Source of the DNA: Pterobdella sp. o SKG-2022
Lineage: Eukaryota; Annelida; Clitellata; Hirudinida; Piscicolidae
Direction of reading: 5' to 3'
Assembly (NCBI GenBank): GCA_964035795.1
Contig: OZ038322.1
Location: 16,043,447-16,107,446, forward strand
Length of the DNA stretch: 64,000 bases
Shown: one piece after another, positions 25,801 through 38,484 of the stretch
Layout of the letters: every line of letters starts with the position of its first letter
Numbering within the stretch: position 1 is the first letter of the stretch
The notes under the pieces: model-generated
The model's input: only the letters and a program-made list of their open reading frames with translations
Database searches by the model: none
Told to the model about the DNA's origin: nothing
Position numbers and translations under genes: made by a program

Positions 25801-27386
25801 ATTTCTAGTCCATCTCATTATATGGATAAAATGATATGTATATTTGAAACCATGTAAATTGACACTAATTACGAAAGTAAGCAAGATGCATCAAGAAAAT
25901 GGTACTTCAGTGGAATGGTCAATGATGGTTTTGAAGCAATGTTGAGTTTCTAAATCCCAGAATTTTAATGTTGTATCCTTGGAGCTGCAAAAGTTATTTG
26001 ATATTTTAAATTATCAAGATTATGCATTCCGATTACCAATTGAACTCTGCATAGAGTAACAGAAAAAGCAACATAAGCATAACCATTATTAATTTAAATC
26101 TGATTTTAAATTATAAATAAAAATAAAAATAACGCAATATATATCCATGTCACTAGCCTAGAAATTAGCACATTTGATTGGTTGAGAAATCGGGCCATGG
26201 TGATTGGAGCTGTGTGACCTTTCAGCCTGAACAAGCCAGCTTCCTCATTCACATCCCATAATACTATGTCTGTGTCCTTCAATATACATTTACAATATAC
26301 TTAACAATTAACCTTCATTAATAAATAACTTGATTGATTCAGTTCTATGAAAATTGTGAAAACATATATATCAATGATGCTTCAAACATACACACACAAG
26401 ATAACCATGCTTCCAGAGACAAGCCGATCTGCACTGAGGTCAAAATTGAGGCATGATACAGGTGACCTGTGTCCATTTAAAGTCACTTTAAGCTCAGAGT
26501 CCTTGAGGTCATACAACCTTTGTGTTCATTTTCAAGGATATTAAATGCAGTTTTATTTTATTTTTGTTATATTTCCAGTATTATTTATTAATATTTTGAA
26601 GAAAATTGAGTTTGAAATGAAGTGATTGATTTATTGAAACATGAAGATTTAGTCATGTCAACTGCACAACTCCACATTGTTTCACAAAATGTTTTGTAAC
26701 TATGACTTAGTAACCATAAAAATTGTTTTATAGGTAATAAAACAGGTTTTTTTCAAATTGGATATAACAGACTAAAATGAAGAAAGTTGAATAAGAAAAT
26801 AAAAAAACATATATTTGAATGATAAGTTAATAACTTGAAAATTTCAATGCTTTGTATCATCTTAAACAACATTTAGAAAAAGTGTGGACTGAAAATGTTG
26901 AGAAACTAACATTATTGATCCATTCCTGAAGGCAGCAGCGATGAGGTTGTTCTTGATTGACAATACTGTCACTTGATGCCTATCATTGCTCTTAAGTTGC
27001 TTTTCCTGTTTAACAATTTATTTAATGAAGCGAGAGTAATTATAAAAAATTTATTTAGTAAAAAAGGCTTGAGTCTGGATAATTTTAGTCTTATTATAGG
27101 TTTCAGAAATTTGACTTTTTTATAATTTATTTTAAAATATGGTGAAAATTTTAAGTTAACCTAAACTAGATTTTAATAGTAAAGTAAGAAGCAATTTTTT
27201 CAAGTTTCCATTTATTCCACAAACCTGTTCGGCTTGTTTTATATTCCATATAAGGACATCCTCACAAGCTGCAGTAGCCACCAAAAATGTTTTTTTATTT
27301 TTAACTATCACCATATTACACCACAGAGAAGCCACCACACCACATTTTCCATCCGCTACCCAACGTAAATACTGTTTATTCTTCAT
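16812..27386 (-). CDS. WDR3: WDR3 (Utp12/Dip2) ribosome-biogenesis WD-repeat protein
   Basis: This is a tandem beta-propeller protein of the small-subunit processome (UtpB complex) acting in nucleolar 18S rRNA maturation. Start MKNKQYLRWVADGKCGVV matches the WDR3 N-terminus. Exons in transcript order: 27386-27225, 27005-26911, 26517-26406, 26276-26158, 25984-25906, 25513-25430, then about 25245-25075, 24646-24592, 24275-24178, 23912-23829, 23590-23518, 23370-23290, 23040-22914, 22550-22497, 22275-22168, 21783-21700, 21415-21349, 20825-20740, 20520-20446, 20106-20030, 19392-19288, 18718-18628, 18225-18172, 18118-18010, 17952-17882, 17806-17687 and 17563-17452. Clear WD blocks are [63 protein letters not shown] and LLKQWDADNFQLITTLQ. 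The C-terminal Utp12 region reads VERLIEALDIHKEEE, then KIKSS/EIEGCLSCLPFPY. A possible last exon (about 17010-16840, IRQDAGVIISSRMFEKDLQR) is weaker. Exon 4 seems to end on a GC donor. Confidence 0.93.
17176..17256. repeat. Foldback element in WDR3 3' region
   Basis: This near-perfect hairpin has left arm AATTGTAAGATCAACAAACA and right arm TGTTTGTTGATCTCACAAATT, around a centre near 17216. The arms closely match those at 60796-60957 (AATTGTAAGGTCAGTAAACA), and both are preceded by TTAAATTAAATTG or AAATTAAATTG. This indicates one mobile non-autonomous family. It lies between the last two putative WDR3 exons. Confidence 0.8.
25553..25651 (+). repeat. tRNA-SINE family A, headless 3' part
   Basis: This contains only the body and 3' end: CACAGTGTGTTTTCGCTAAA, TTTACAGCAAGCGCCTTGAT, GGAAAAGCGCTTTATAAATA and a final AGTACATTA. 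The tRNA-like head is missing, as expected for a 5'-truncated retroposon. It lies antisense in a WDR3 intron. Confidence 0.8.
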
Positions 27387-30301
27387 AAAAAACTAAATTT
27401 TTCATCCAAATGAATTTAATTAAATAGTTTTATGATAAGTGAACTTGAAATCACGTGAAGGGTGGGAATATCTTTTCAATATTTACCTTTTTTATAAATT
27501 GACTTTATCGCTCAACGTGGAGTTTTGTGGTGATGGGCTTATAAAAGTTTATTTTAGTAAGAGTTTTTAAAAGTTTCTAAAAAAAACATTTTGCATTTAT
27601 TTTTGTAAAATAAAACTAATAATTTGTTTTTATTGTAAAAAAGAATCAATAATTCAATAAATTATTCATTTAAATTTATTCCGATTCATTTGTTCTGTGT
27701 TAAATCTTTTCTGCTTTTCTGTTTTATGACTTTTTTCTTGTTTCATTTAAGTTAATTTTGCTTTTCTTTGATACATCATATAATGGAACACCTTTGCGTG
27801 AACTTATGAGTAAAGACCGCTCAAAAAATACATATATGACATTCTCGAAGATCTTTAAAGCGTTAAAATAAGTGATCTTCTCAACATTAATCATTGCCTT
27901 TTGAGTATCCCTGAAACCATGAATGTTTCCAGGCTTTCTATCCTTTAATTCATTAAAATGCCTTGTTTTCTAATAGAAACTGTTATTTGCATATACTAAA
28001 ATTATTACAATATTGCGTATATTGGATTATTTCGGCCTGACAACCATGAATAACTACATAGATAATAAAATTTTTAAACGATGAACTTAATCAAATTTTC
28101 ATTATGAATTTTAGTGGTGATACCTAAGTTATTGTCATCGCAAAAACACAGTGAACAGCTGCTAACTGTCTGTCAGGTGTGGTATCAACCCGGCAAATTT
28201 ACCTAATTAACATTGAAAATCAAAAAAAAAATATAAATTTAATGTTTTTTATAAAAGGCTATTCTTTAAAATTCTAAAAACATTTTTAGTGCAAGTCGAT
28301 TTTAAAAATTAAAATGTAGAAAATCGACATAAATTTACAGGCAAAGTTTTTCAAGTAACCAAATATCAATAGCCATTCATACAGTATTAAGAAACTGAGT
28401 TCAATGTTCGATTTAGAGCCTCATGTTCTTAATTAACCAAACATCATTATTTTTTGTTTCAATGTTTTTTCCTAATCATTTAAAAATTATGCATGAGCTA
28501 TCGATACACGCTGATGTCCCGCTATCTCCAATGCATTCGTAAACTATAACATATTCGATTGAGCAATGATGAAGTTTTAATAGTTAAAAATAAATTGACA
28601 GGTATGCAAAGTTTTCAATATATCTTTAACACTGTTTATTTTTTTATGGTGAATAATGGCAAATGAAACTTTATTCGAAAAACACCATCATAATGGCAAG
28701 CTGAAACTTTGCTTAGTGAATATTTGTTGAAAACAAAGTGAAAATCAAACACTTATTAACTGAATACTTGAAAATGTGAGTTCAACTTACCAAAAGCTTC
28801 ATATTATTCCTTTGATAAAAGTGTTTGATTCAAATCGTTTTTGTTAATAGTCTAGTTTAGTTAATCATAAATATTTGTTCTTTTATTGACAGCCATATTA
28901 AAAACAGTTATATTTTTTTGCCTAAAACTTATTAAGGTATTCTTTTTGTAAAATAAAAAAATAAAATAAACTCGACAATTATTTTTTGCGGCTCTAGTGA
29001 AAGAGTGCAATAATGGACATAAAAATGATCTTTTGATTATAAAACTGCAGTTTTCCACATGCATGTTAGAAACCCGTTTTGCGATTAGCCTCAAAAATAT
29101 ATATACATTGTTATATTATTATTTTTTATAATTTTTCTGTATTCAAGTCCATAAGTTAATAATACGATTAGTAACGCAAGTCCCAAAAGTGCAGACTCGT
29201 TTGATTTCCATTGATTTACTAGAAAAAATTTCTTGTTTTACACATTTTGTTTATAACGAAGCACAAAAACATGGAACCAATAATTAGTACGCAAAAGGCG
29301 ACTACCCAGAACTACAATAGTTACCCAAATGCATAGAATAAATTAGAGTTAAATTTTCAATTTAGTTTTAAGCGCTTTTTAAGGTGAATTTTTAGACGCC
29401 ATAGATATGCAAACAACAACAATTTTATAATTTCAATTAAATATTAATTTGATTAGATTCAACCTGAATTTATGCGGATGATTTCAATGAAAAAACTTTC
29501 ATAGTGATATTTATTGATAGAAAGTGTGAAATTGAACATTATAGAAGTGGAATTTGAAGCTTTCGAGGTATGAATGTATCTATTTACAGTTTTTCCTTCA
29601 GACATCTAGTGTTTTAGGCCATAAGGGATTCTATAATACATCTTAATGAAAACATATAAGTTTGAAAAATAAGCATTTTAAACAAGGTGAATTAAAATTA
29701 GTTGATAATACAATTTTTAAAGTCAAAACTGCTTAAAATAATTTTGAAATGTTGGTTTTAAAAATGAAGCTTGAGTTGATCAGGGATGTGCTTGTAAGAA
29801 TACTTGCGACTTTCTTTTCAGCTTTGGAACTTGGGAGTTTATTTGATTTTTTAAAAAATTGATAGTCAAACCAGGTAATGCTTTTTAAAAGTTAACTTAA
29901 TCAGTTCATAATTTATTTTTGTTGTTTTTTTTATAAATATTTTACAGTAGCAAACAAATACTTGGCATGTAACGCTTAATAAAGTTTTATCAAAATCTCT
30001 ATAGTGAAGTTTCATATAAACTCACCAGGATTTGGGAGTTTTTTCAAGTAAGTTTTTTTCAACTGGCTACTCAGTACTGTGTAGTCTTCACATGTCAGTG
30101 AAATCTTTCTCTATTCAGTGTTTTATCAATTCTTACGTTTAAACAAGTTTTCAATATTAAATTTAAAAATTAAACGGAAAAATTCGAATTAGCAAATGAC
30201 TAGATCATTAAATAAAACATGGTTTTGAAAAACAACTATGGCATTTTTTAAATAATTAAAACCGATTCAATAAGAAAAAAGCAACGATAAAAGACAATAA
30301 C
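27387..30301. other. Intergenic region between WDR3 and the Kv2 gene
   Basis: This is about 2.9 kb of AT-rich sequence upstream of the WDR3 start and downstream of the last recognised Kv2 exon. It should hold the WDR3 promoter and possibly the Kv2 3' end. I see no protein-like reading frame, tRNA or known repeat. Confidence 0.45.
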
Positions 30302-33300
30302 CTTTTTTCCTATTGGAGCTTCGTTTGTGTTTTTGGAGGCAGAGTTTGTATTCAGTTCTTTTCTGAGTGTAGTGAGCTTAACATATTCATCTATGTCATC
30401 TTTTTCACCTTCCACCTTCTGATGTTTCATTATGGTATTAAATTTAGACAAATTCTAATGACGTGAACAATGATTTCACCAATTGAAGTGCTAAATGGAA
30501 ATGATAAAACACCTGGAAGATCTGATGTCTCCATTGGCTGCCTCTCTTCCATTCTACTGACTGGTCTTTGCGCTTGTGTCGAGTCAGCTGCAAGAATTTG
30601 TTTGATGTAAAGAAAATTTTGAATTCGAGCCAAGTTTTGTGAATATTTAAATTATTTTATTCTACTAACTAATTTTTAATGTTTTTAATACATTTTTTAT
30701 AATTTTCCATGCATTTTTGTGTTAAAAATCCGTTCAACTTTACATAGGTATACAAAAATCAAAGCACACAAACTTCATCTAATAAACTCACTTGCTCTTT
30801 ATAAAACTCAGCAAAGTTGTTGACGATGATAGGAATAGGAAGAGCAATCACGAGCACTCCACACACACAACACACACTGCCCACTACTTTGCCCCAGATT
30901 GTAATTGGAGTCACATCCCCGTAACCCACAGTCGTCATGGTGATTGCAGCCCACCAAAATGTTTCAGGAATACTTTGGAACTTTTGTGGGTTAGCGTCTT
31001 TTTCGGCAAAATATGCGAGAGAAGAAAAGATGAGGATGCCAATAGAGATGAAACTGACCAGCATTCCCAATTCTTTGTAACTTCTCTGCAACGTGTATCC
31101 CAAAGCCTGCAAGCCCGAAGAGTGGCGACCAAGTTTTAAAATGCGAAAGATCCTCAAAATACGAAGTAACTGTATGAGCCTGCGAGCATCTTGGAAGCGA
31201 TCATGGTTGTGTGGCAGAACAAAGAGACCAATGTAGAAAGGTAAGATGGCTAGAAGGTCGATGATGTTTATGGGAGCTTTAAAAAACTTCCATCTTTTAG
31301 GAGCACTCCACAATCGAAGCAAGTACTCCACTGTGAACCAGCAGATGCACACGCCCTCTACCTGGTTTTCAACAAAATTTTTATTATAAGTTATTGAAAA
31401 ATATCTTTTAAAGAAATAAACTATTATTTCATTAAAAAAAGAAATAAACCAAATTTTGAAAAATTTTGATTGTAAAAAAATAAAATTTCGTTTGAAATTT
31501 TTCAAGTTTCTCACCACCAAAAGAGCTTTATTGTCAGTGGGATGGTTATCAGGACCAATGGATTGGATGGACGGAAGAGTGTTGAGAATGAGAGCAATGG
31601 TGGAAATAACAATGAACAAAATGGACAACATTGAGATGATCTGTCAATTTATGCAAGATTTATATAAACATCATTACGAAATAGGAAAAAATTATTTTTG
31701 ATTTTCTTTTATTTTTTTTCTTTTTTTTACATCACAGCTTTCCTCTATATACTCAAAAGCACAATTACTACTTTTAACGTTCATAATAAAATATGAAAAA
31801 TCGCCGTGTTATTATCGTTTGTTTTATAACATCGCTAAATTGCTTTCAAATTAGAGACTTACGGCAAAACGACTGAAATTCTGAATGTCAAAAATAATTC
31901 AACTTTATTGCCTATAATATGAACTAACATTCTGTGATACTACTAATACATAAAATGTAATTATTATTATCAATAATATTAATACATTACCTTTTACTCT
32001 CGTTATCAACATTAATTATTTCAAAAAATTTTCATAAGCCACCATAAATAATAATAGCAATATTATTCTCCCTTTCATTATCTTCATTAAGCTTAATAAC
32101 CAGTAGCATAGGTATGGGTTGTGATTGATAAAATCCAAAGCAAACTTAAAATTTTGTAAAGCAATAAAGTTTAACAATAAAGAGTCTGTTCCCAAATGAG
32201 AACAGAGTGGATACAGATCCATTTGAATTTAACACTAAGGTTCTCTTCATCTTTAATTTGCTTACTAGTGTGCTAGTGCAAACCATATCAATTGAACTGA
32301 ACTGTGCTGATTGACAAAGTTTCTTTTCAAATTAAATAAATTATGAATAATTTTACGAAACACAGCATTGTTTCAAAACAAAAACACTACGGAGTTATAC
32401 GTTGGATTCTTACACTATAAAGTCTTTTTTTTGCGCATAAGTGTTACCCTGGCTATCCAATATATCACTAATGTATAAATTCATCAAGTTTCTTTTATTT
32501 CGTGAAGCGGTTTTCCAAATAGTTTTTGTAGCGCATAACAGTGTTAAAAATTTTTATTTATCAACTTTATCATAGTTGTAAATGAAACAATGACAAACCC
32601 TGGCTGTTTTTGATGTTTGAGGTTTTTCCATCAAATGCCAAACTTTCCTTTTTGCTTTTTGGTAGTTGGTTAATAGTTTTTTTGATTTGATGGTGTCATT
32701 TATTGGGAGGTTATTGTTATTGTTTTGAGTTTTATTATGAAACGCTTGATCATTTAAATCGTTGAATACGCCTTCTTTGTCGTTATTTTTGCTCTCTTTT
32801 GCTTCCTTGTTATAATTTGCGATCTCGTTATTGTTATTTTGCGAATAAACATTGCTCGTAATAAAACCATCATCGTCCAGAGTCTTATTTTCATTCATTA
32901 TTTCAATATTTTCTTCTTTGTTTTCGATATTGGGGATTATTTGATCAGTATTAATAAGTTTTTTTTTACAATCATTATTAGTTACATTAGTATTTGTTTC
33001 TTCATCATTATAATCATCATCATCATCGTCATCACCACTGCTTTCCAAGCATTCCGTTTCTTTTTTTGCATCGTCAAAAATTTTGTGTTTTTTTTGAAAA
33101 AACCTAAAATTTTATCCGTTTTTGTATCACAAATGACTTCAATTTAATGAGAATGGAAAATAAAATCGAAAAAAACATGCAATTTCGATTGAACCACTTA
33201 ATGATTCGAAGTCAGATGAAATGAATGAAATACAACTAGATGAACAATCCATTAGAACGACAATAATTCATAAGTTAATTATTTTTTTATCCTAAGAGAT

Positions 33301-36259
33301 CATTTATCTTCAGAATTTGAATAGTTTATGCAATCTTTTAATTAAACATTATAAATGTCTTTAACTTTCAAATCACCGAATGCATCAATCAATGTTTCAT
33401 GACTTCTCTAAATCATCATTCAATATTCAGCGCCATTCTTGACAGAAAAAATTAAGTAAAAAAAAAAAAATTGTTGGCATTTAAATATCAAATTTAAAAA
33501 AATCAAAAATGTACAATTTTTAATAAAAACAGATTTAAATTTTATTTAGAAATTTTCTAAGAGTTCTAGCCACAAGTTAGAACAAAAAAACCTTGAAAAC
33601 TGCAATCTTACAAAAAACCCTAATGATTCTTAACCGTACAATACACAACAATAACTTTTGACAACCCCACACTACTCACCTACTTTGGCAACACGACTCC
33701 AAAAAGAGTTCATTGATGCCCCAGTACTTGAGCTCCTCGGAGAAAGAGATGATGCAGATGTTGTCACTGCACAAATGTAGTTTGCCATTCCTGTAGAAGT
33801 CCACTACTACCTGTGTTGAATGCGTGCTTGTTTGTATTCTCTTTAAAGGCATTGAAGTTTTATATGCACCATAAGGCGTTTGTTATTTCATGAATTTTAG
33901 TTGAGAAAGGTCAAACAGCTACTTTAAAAAGTTAAAATTAAATTTGTTGATGAAATAACAAGAACAAAATTTTCTATATTCAACACTATGAAAAATTTAA
34001 TACTAAAAATTAAGTTATCTTCTTAGCATTAAAGTGGTATGTACTGCATTGCCTGAGGGATATGGGCGGTGATCAACTACTATCGATCTTTACTTAAAAA
34101 ATGTCTGAATATTTTTTCATCAAAAACTATTTGCTTTGTATTCCATCATTTTTAAGCGATAAGTTTGTAATTTTTTGTTTGAAGTTTAAATGGAAACATA
34201 TAGGCTGAAATGGAGCTACTCTTGCAGACTTTATACAAAAATAAATTCAAATATTTTGTTAAAATGAAATAATTTTTGTTCATTATAAAGATTTGTCTAG
34301 ATTAATAAAATAAAAACCATAAATGAATGTTTAAAATACGATTTAATATGTTTTTTAAAACCATCCCCTTATAGCTAACTTGGTAATTTTATATGAGGAA
34401 AACAGTGATTGAATAACTTTTGATTTAGTATACAGTTGTAAAGACTTTGTGTTGATATTTCATGGTTCTGAAAAATTTCAGTACAATAATTGCATAAAAA
34501 AGCACCGAGAATCAATGTGTTCTGTTTAAAAATGTGTGAATCAATAAAAAAAGTTTCGAAATACTTTTCAATGAAAACATCAACACAAGAATTAGCATTT
34601 CACAGTTGAAATTGAAAAATAACCTATAAAATCTATAACAGTTTGATTAAAATGAAAAGTAGTTGAAAAGTGAAATAATTCTACAGATAACTTTCTAATA
34701 TTTGAGAAAACTTCAAAAACCATATTGAAGTACATATAAAACTTACTAGCTATATAAGATACCATAGTTAATTAAAACCTCATAAGACCCCGAAACTTAC
34801 TGAGTCAGATTTAGCTATGATGAAACTTTCATTAAATATTACAGCTAATAGTTATTTTATTGATAGTACGGATCTCAAAAAGCACAGCCTATGTTTGCGT
34901 TAAACAACATCGTGAGTAATAACACGTATTTGCTTTGTCTATTTATAGTAGGCCCCACTGTATAAAAAATATCAATCATTGAATTTGTTTTTAATTGGTT
35001 ATCAATAGTCACGCAGATAATCGTTTAATGGTGGGTTGGTTTATACTTCACTAATTTATGCTGAAACAGGACCATAAGCCGAAAACGGGATAAATAGAAA
35101 TATTTTCAAAGTTGATGTACTGTGGTAAGTTTTGAAAAAAGCATTATGGAGTTGTTTTGATGATAAAAAATCAAGTTATTAAACTTGGGAAACAATTTTG
35201 AAATATATATCATTGATTGAAAAACCAAAAACATGATGCATAATGATGTTTTTTTTAAATACTATTTGCATGCAAAACAAAATAAACTTCGCTATAAACA
35301 ACCCCATCAGAAGAGGATTCGAGTTCATTTCATAGGTTAGCCTCAGAGTTTTAATATCTTTTTATCGCTTCATTTCGATATTTTATGCCAAAATGTTATC
35401 TCAAGATTTCATAGTTCAATAATTCAAACGTCACCACGAGAACTTTTATTCATATCATAATTTTAACCTCAAAGGTCTTAGGGTGTCTGTCGAAAAAAAC
35501 TTCTAGAATACGACCGTGCCATTCAAAGTCATCACAGATTTTGCGTATATCGTCCCAGCTCTCACACCTTCCCAGCAATCCTTCAGTTTCAATGAGACTT
35601 TAAAGATGAAGCCATAAAAAAAATTGAAATCGCACCTAATCTGGCGTTAGGCAATTTAGCGATCACTTTCCAAGATAGCTTGTGCTTTTCTCCTCCTACA
35701 TTCACCAGCAGGTGGCTGGATTGGGTTTTGAAAATGTTTGGAGCTCGAGTGTTCCAGCTGTAAAAAGGAATGCTGATAGGTGGATCTAGAGTCTTTTGAT
35801 TGGATTTTTTTGTGGTGAATGGTTGTTTCATACCCTTGCGTTGGGAAGTATGTTTTGTTGCACTCACAATCGGAGGTGTGAACTTTTTGTGGTGTTCATC
35901 TTGCACAACCCTTTTAGGGGTGGTTTGAGCAGGGTTGATGCTCGAATCATCTCCTACTTTTTGATTCTTTGGCAACAATTCAACCTTTTTGCCTAAACTT
36001 GTTTGTAGGTCAAACAGTCTTTTCTTATTCGAGCATTGTTCTTTGAACTCATCTTCATCCTTTTTTGATTTTGCAACATCGGATGCAACAACACGTGAAG
36101 CTGGTTTGCTGTCTGGCTACCAAATTGTTGAATTTAGGTGTTACATTATGAAGATAAAAAATTTTTAAATTGAGTATTTCAAATGAAATAAATTTGTTTT
36201 AAAAGGTGAACAAAAAGCTAAGTACCTACTTTTGGGTTGAATGGTAGCTTTTTCGACAT
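30302..36259 (-). CDS. KCNB: Kv2 (Shab/KCNB) voltage-gated potassium channel
   Basis: Exons in transcript order, all frame-checked: 36259-36230 (start [10 protein letters not shown]), 36116-35636, 35580-35468, 33810-33680, 33103-32599, 31640-31515, 31361-30792, 30587-30513 and 30415-30302. The T1 tetramerisation domain reads [39 protein letters not shown] and [16 protein letters not shown]1 carries [18 protein letters not shown]. The S4 voltage sensor is [20 protein letters not shown] with a positive residue every third position. The selectivity filter is [10 protein letters not shown], and S6 reads [18 protein letters not shown], a Kv2 hallmark. The protein would be a plasma-membrane tetramer giving delayed-rectifier K+ current. 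Two features are odd. An Asp/Asn-rich insert of about 140 residues lies between T1 and S1. The T1 zinc motif reads H-x6-C instead of the usual H-x5-C. The C-terminus after 30302 is uncertain; reading through would stop at 30248. Confidence 0.94.
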
Positions 36260-38388
36260 TTTCGAAATTTAATTCTTATTTTTCAAATAGTTTTAATTTA
36301 TTCATTACGATTTTCCAAATTTATAAAGTATTTTATCACCAGAAAACACAACATTAGCAAAATTCATCGATTCTTTATATTGTGATATATATCTATTAGA
36401 GTAAATTATTACATCAAAACATTGTTATAGCTTTCAACGTTATCATTGTTATCTAAATCATCAAGTAATATTTGTGATTGATGGCTAACTGGTTCAAGAA
36501 GATGTTTTTAGGGATTATTCAGACCATGTCTATGCAATATAACATTTATGTATTATATAATGCACAATATCTTGAATATCTTTTAAAGATTCAAAGAAAT
36601 ATTTTGTGTTTTAAAGCAGCTTTTGAGTGTTAGATAATTAGTTTTCACTCCCACCAGCAATTAACCTTTGCCTTTTTTGTGTACATTCCTGAAAACAACG
36701 TGTTTATGCCTTTAAAACCTAGTTTTTAAACTGATCGTATTAAGAAATATTTTTAGTATTCAAACAAATAAATGCTACTAAATTTTTTCAATTACTGTTT
36801 GGTAAAATTTTTGAACGGTAATTTCGTAAAGATATGCAGTTATAAACTTCTACAAAAAGAATTCAAACTTTACCTGTTTTCAAAATAAACCAACCTTTTA
36901 TTATGAAATGGAATCAACAGTTTTTAATACCCCAGCCAATGAGATCATAAGTTAATGTTTTTATTTACAGTATTTCAACTGATGTTTAAGTACCCAGCTC
37001 ACAAAAATCCAAAGCAAACATCATCAAATAAAACCGTTCTTACGTCAAGAACAATATTTCGAGAGGCTTTCAAAACCGTAAAAACTTTTCCAAAGCAACT
37101 TCGAATAAACTATTGTAGAGTTTCTCTTAGCTCACAATCTCTCGCATAAAATTTGCTTGTGTAGTTTCCTTTTAAAGAAAAATTTCAAAATATCGATATG
37201 TTGTTAATGTACACTTCATTAACTTTTTCATATTCAGCCGTAATAACACATGCCTCGCATCTGTGTTATATAACTTATATGAGCCATAATGTTTCGTAGT
37301 GAAGCTGAAATTATCATTTAGTTTGAAAAAATAAATTTATCAAAAAACTACTTCACTGTGAAGTTTAAAATCCTGGAGCTATGTTTATGAGAATACTTTG
37401 TATGAAAATGCAAAAAAAAAATAATGATAAAAACAAAAATAATAGAAATAAAAATAACTAAGTTATTCAGATACACAAAACAACCATACATTATTCTTAT
37501 CACTAACTTTTGCACTATTCTTCTCGAAAAGTATTCCACAAAATTTATTAATGATAAGTTATCGATATATTGGAATATGTAGTTTCAGCTTTGGAGTTGA
37601 GCTTGCAACATTTTTGAGCGAGAAGACATAAATATTATAAAAATGTGCATGTTTTATTGAAAATAATTATACGATCATGAAACCTTTGAGTCGAGTTTTT
37701 GGAATTTTTTAAAATTTTAAATATGGTTTTATGAATCTTAAAACGAAGTGAACTGCTTGATATGAGAAAAAACCTTGAAACTAGCGAATTTATTTTTAAA
37801 TTTTATATAATTAACACGGGTGTTTTTGAGTATTACAAAAGCAAAATATAATTAAAGAAAAGAATGATAAAAGCATGACTGTTGAAATAACTGTTAAATT
37901 TCACATCTCTTCAAAACAGCCGTCAATCACTGTCGAAAGGTAAAAAATATTTCGTTGAAATTTGAAAATGTTAATTTTTAACAAAAAAATTTCACTTTCA
38001 TGTTATTTGTTTAAAAAAATTTCGTAAAATATTAAACAAAATTGTGGACTTCAAATTCATCTAGTTGATTGGTATAAGTCAGAAAATAGTTTAATATCAC
38101 AAACATGACTTGTTCTAATACAATATAAAATATGACTTTTCAAAAACAGCATATAGTCCAAACAAACCAAGTTGCCCATATTCGCATGCGCAAGTGGAGC
38201 ATTTCAAAAGGTGTTACTGTGTTAAAAGTCATTTAATTTCAACGCGAGTATGAAGTAGTACTGTGAAAGTCGTGCCACCAAACTCCCTAGCTTAGCTGGT
38301 GGTCGACGTTTTATATAACATACTCGCTTACTAAGAATTTAATTAACTTTTGATAAACAACTAGCCAAAATAAAATAAGTATATTTAC
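36260..38388. other. Intergenic region upstream of the Kv2 gene
   Basis: This is AT-rich sequence with only short open frames, none with exon-like splice context or a recognisable domain. The 64-codon frame at 36955-37149 has no family resemblance. The Kv2 5' UTR and promoter are expected near 36260-36700. Confidence 0.4.
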
Positions 38389-38484
38389 GAACACAATTTT
38401 ATTGAGATACGAAGCTTCATGTATACTTTCAAGTATACTTAGTTAACGAAAAGCTTCGTATCTTAATAAAATTTATTTGTGTTC
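38389..38484. repeat. Foldback (MITE-like) element
   Basis: This is an inverted repeat. GAACACAATTTTATTGAGAT with ACGAAGCTT on the left faces TTAACGAAAAGCTTCGTATC with TTAATAAAATTTATTTGTGTTC on the right. The centre, near 38430, reads TATACTTTCAAGTATA. The right inner arm shares TTAACGAAAAGCTTCGTA exactly with the element at 13201-13395. Confidence 0.78.

Noticed and set aside
30792..31139. 115-codon plus-strand open frame opposite the Kv2 pore exon
   Set aside because: It is a shadow of the S5-pore-S6 coding exon on the minus strand; no domain or splice context of its own.
32554..33048. Stand-alone acidic low-complexity protein
   Set aside because: The frame joins in phase at both ends to Kv2 exons and ends in the conserved pre-S1 sequence, so it is an internal channel exon.
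36955..37149. 64-codon open frame between the Kv2 and light-chain genes
   Set aside because: No family resemblance, no exon-like flanks, and length expected by chance in this much sequence.
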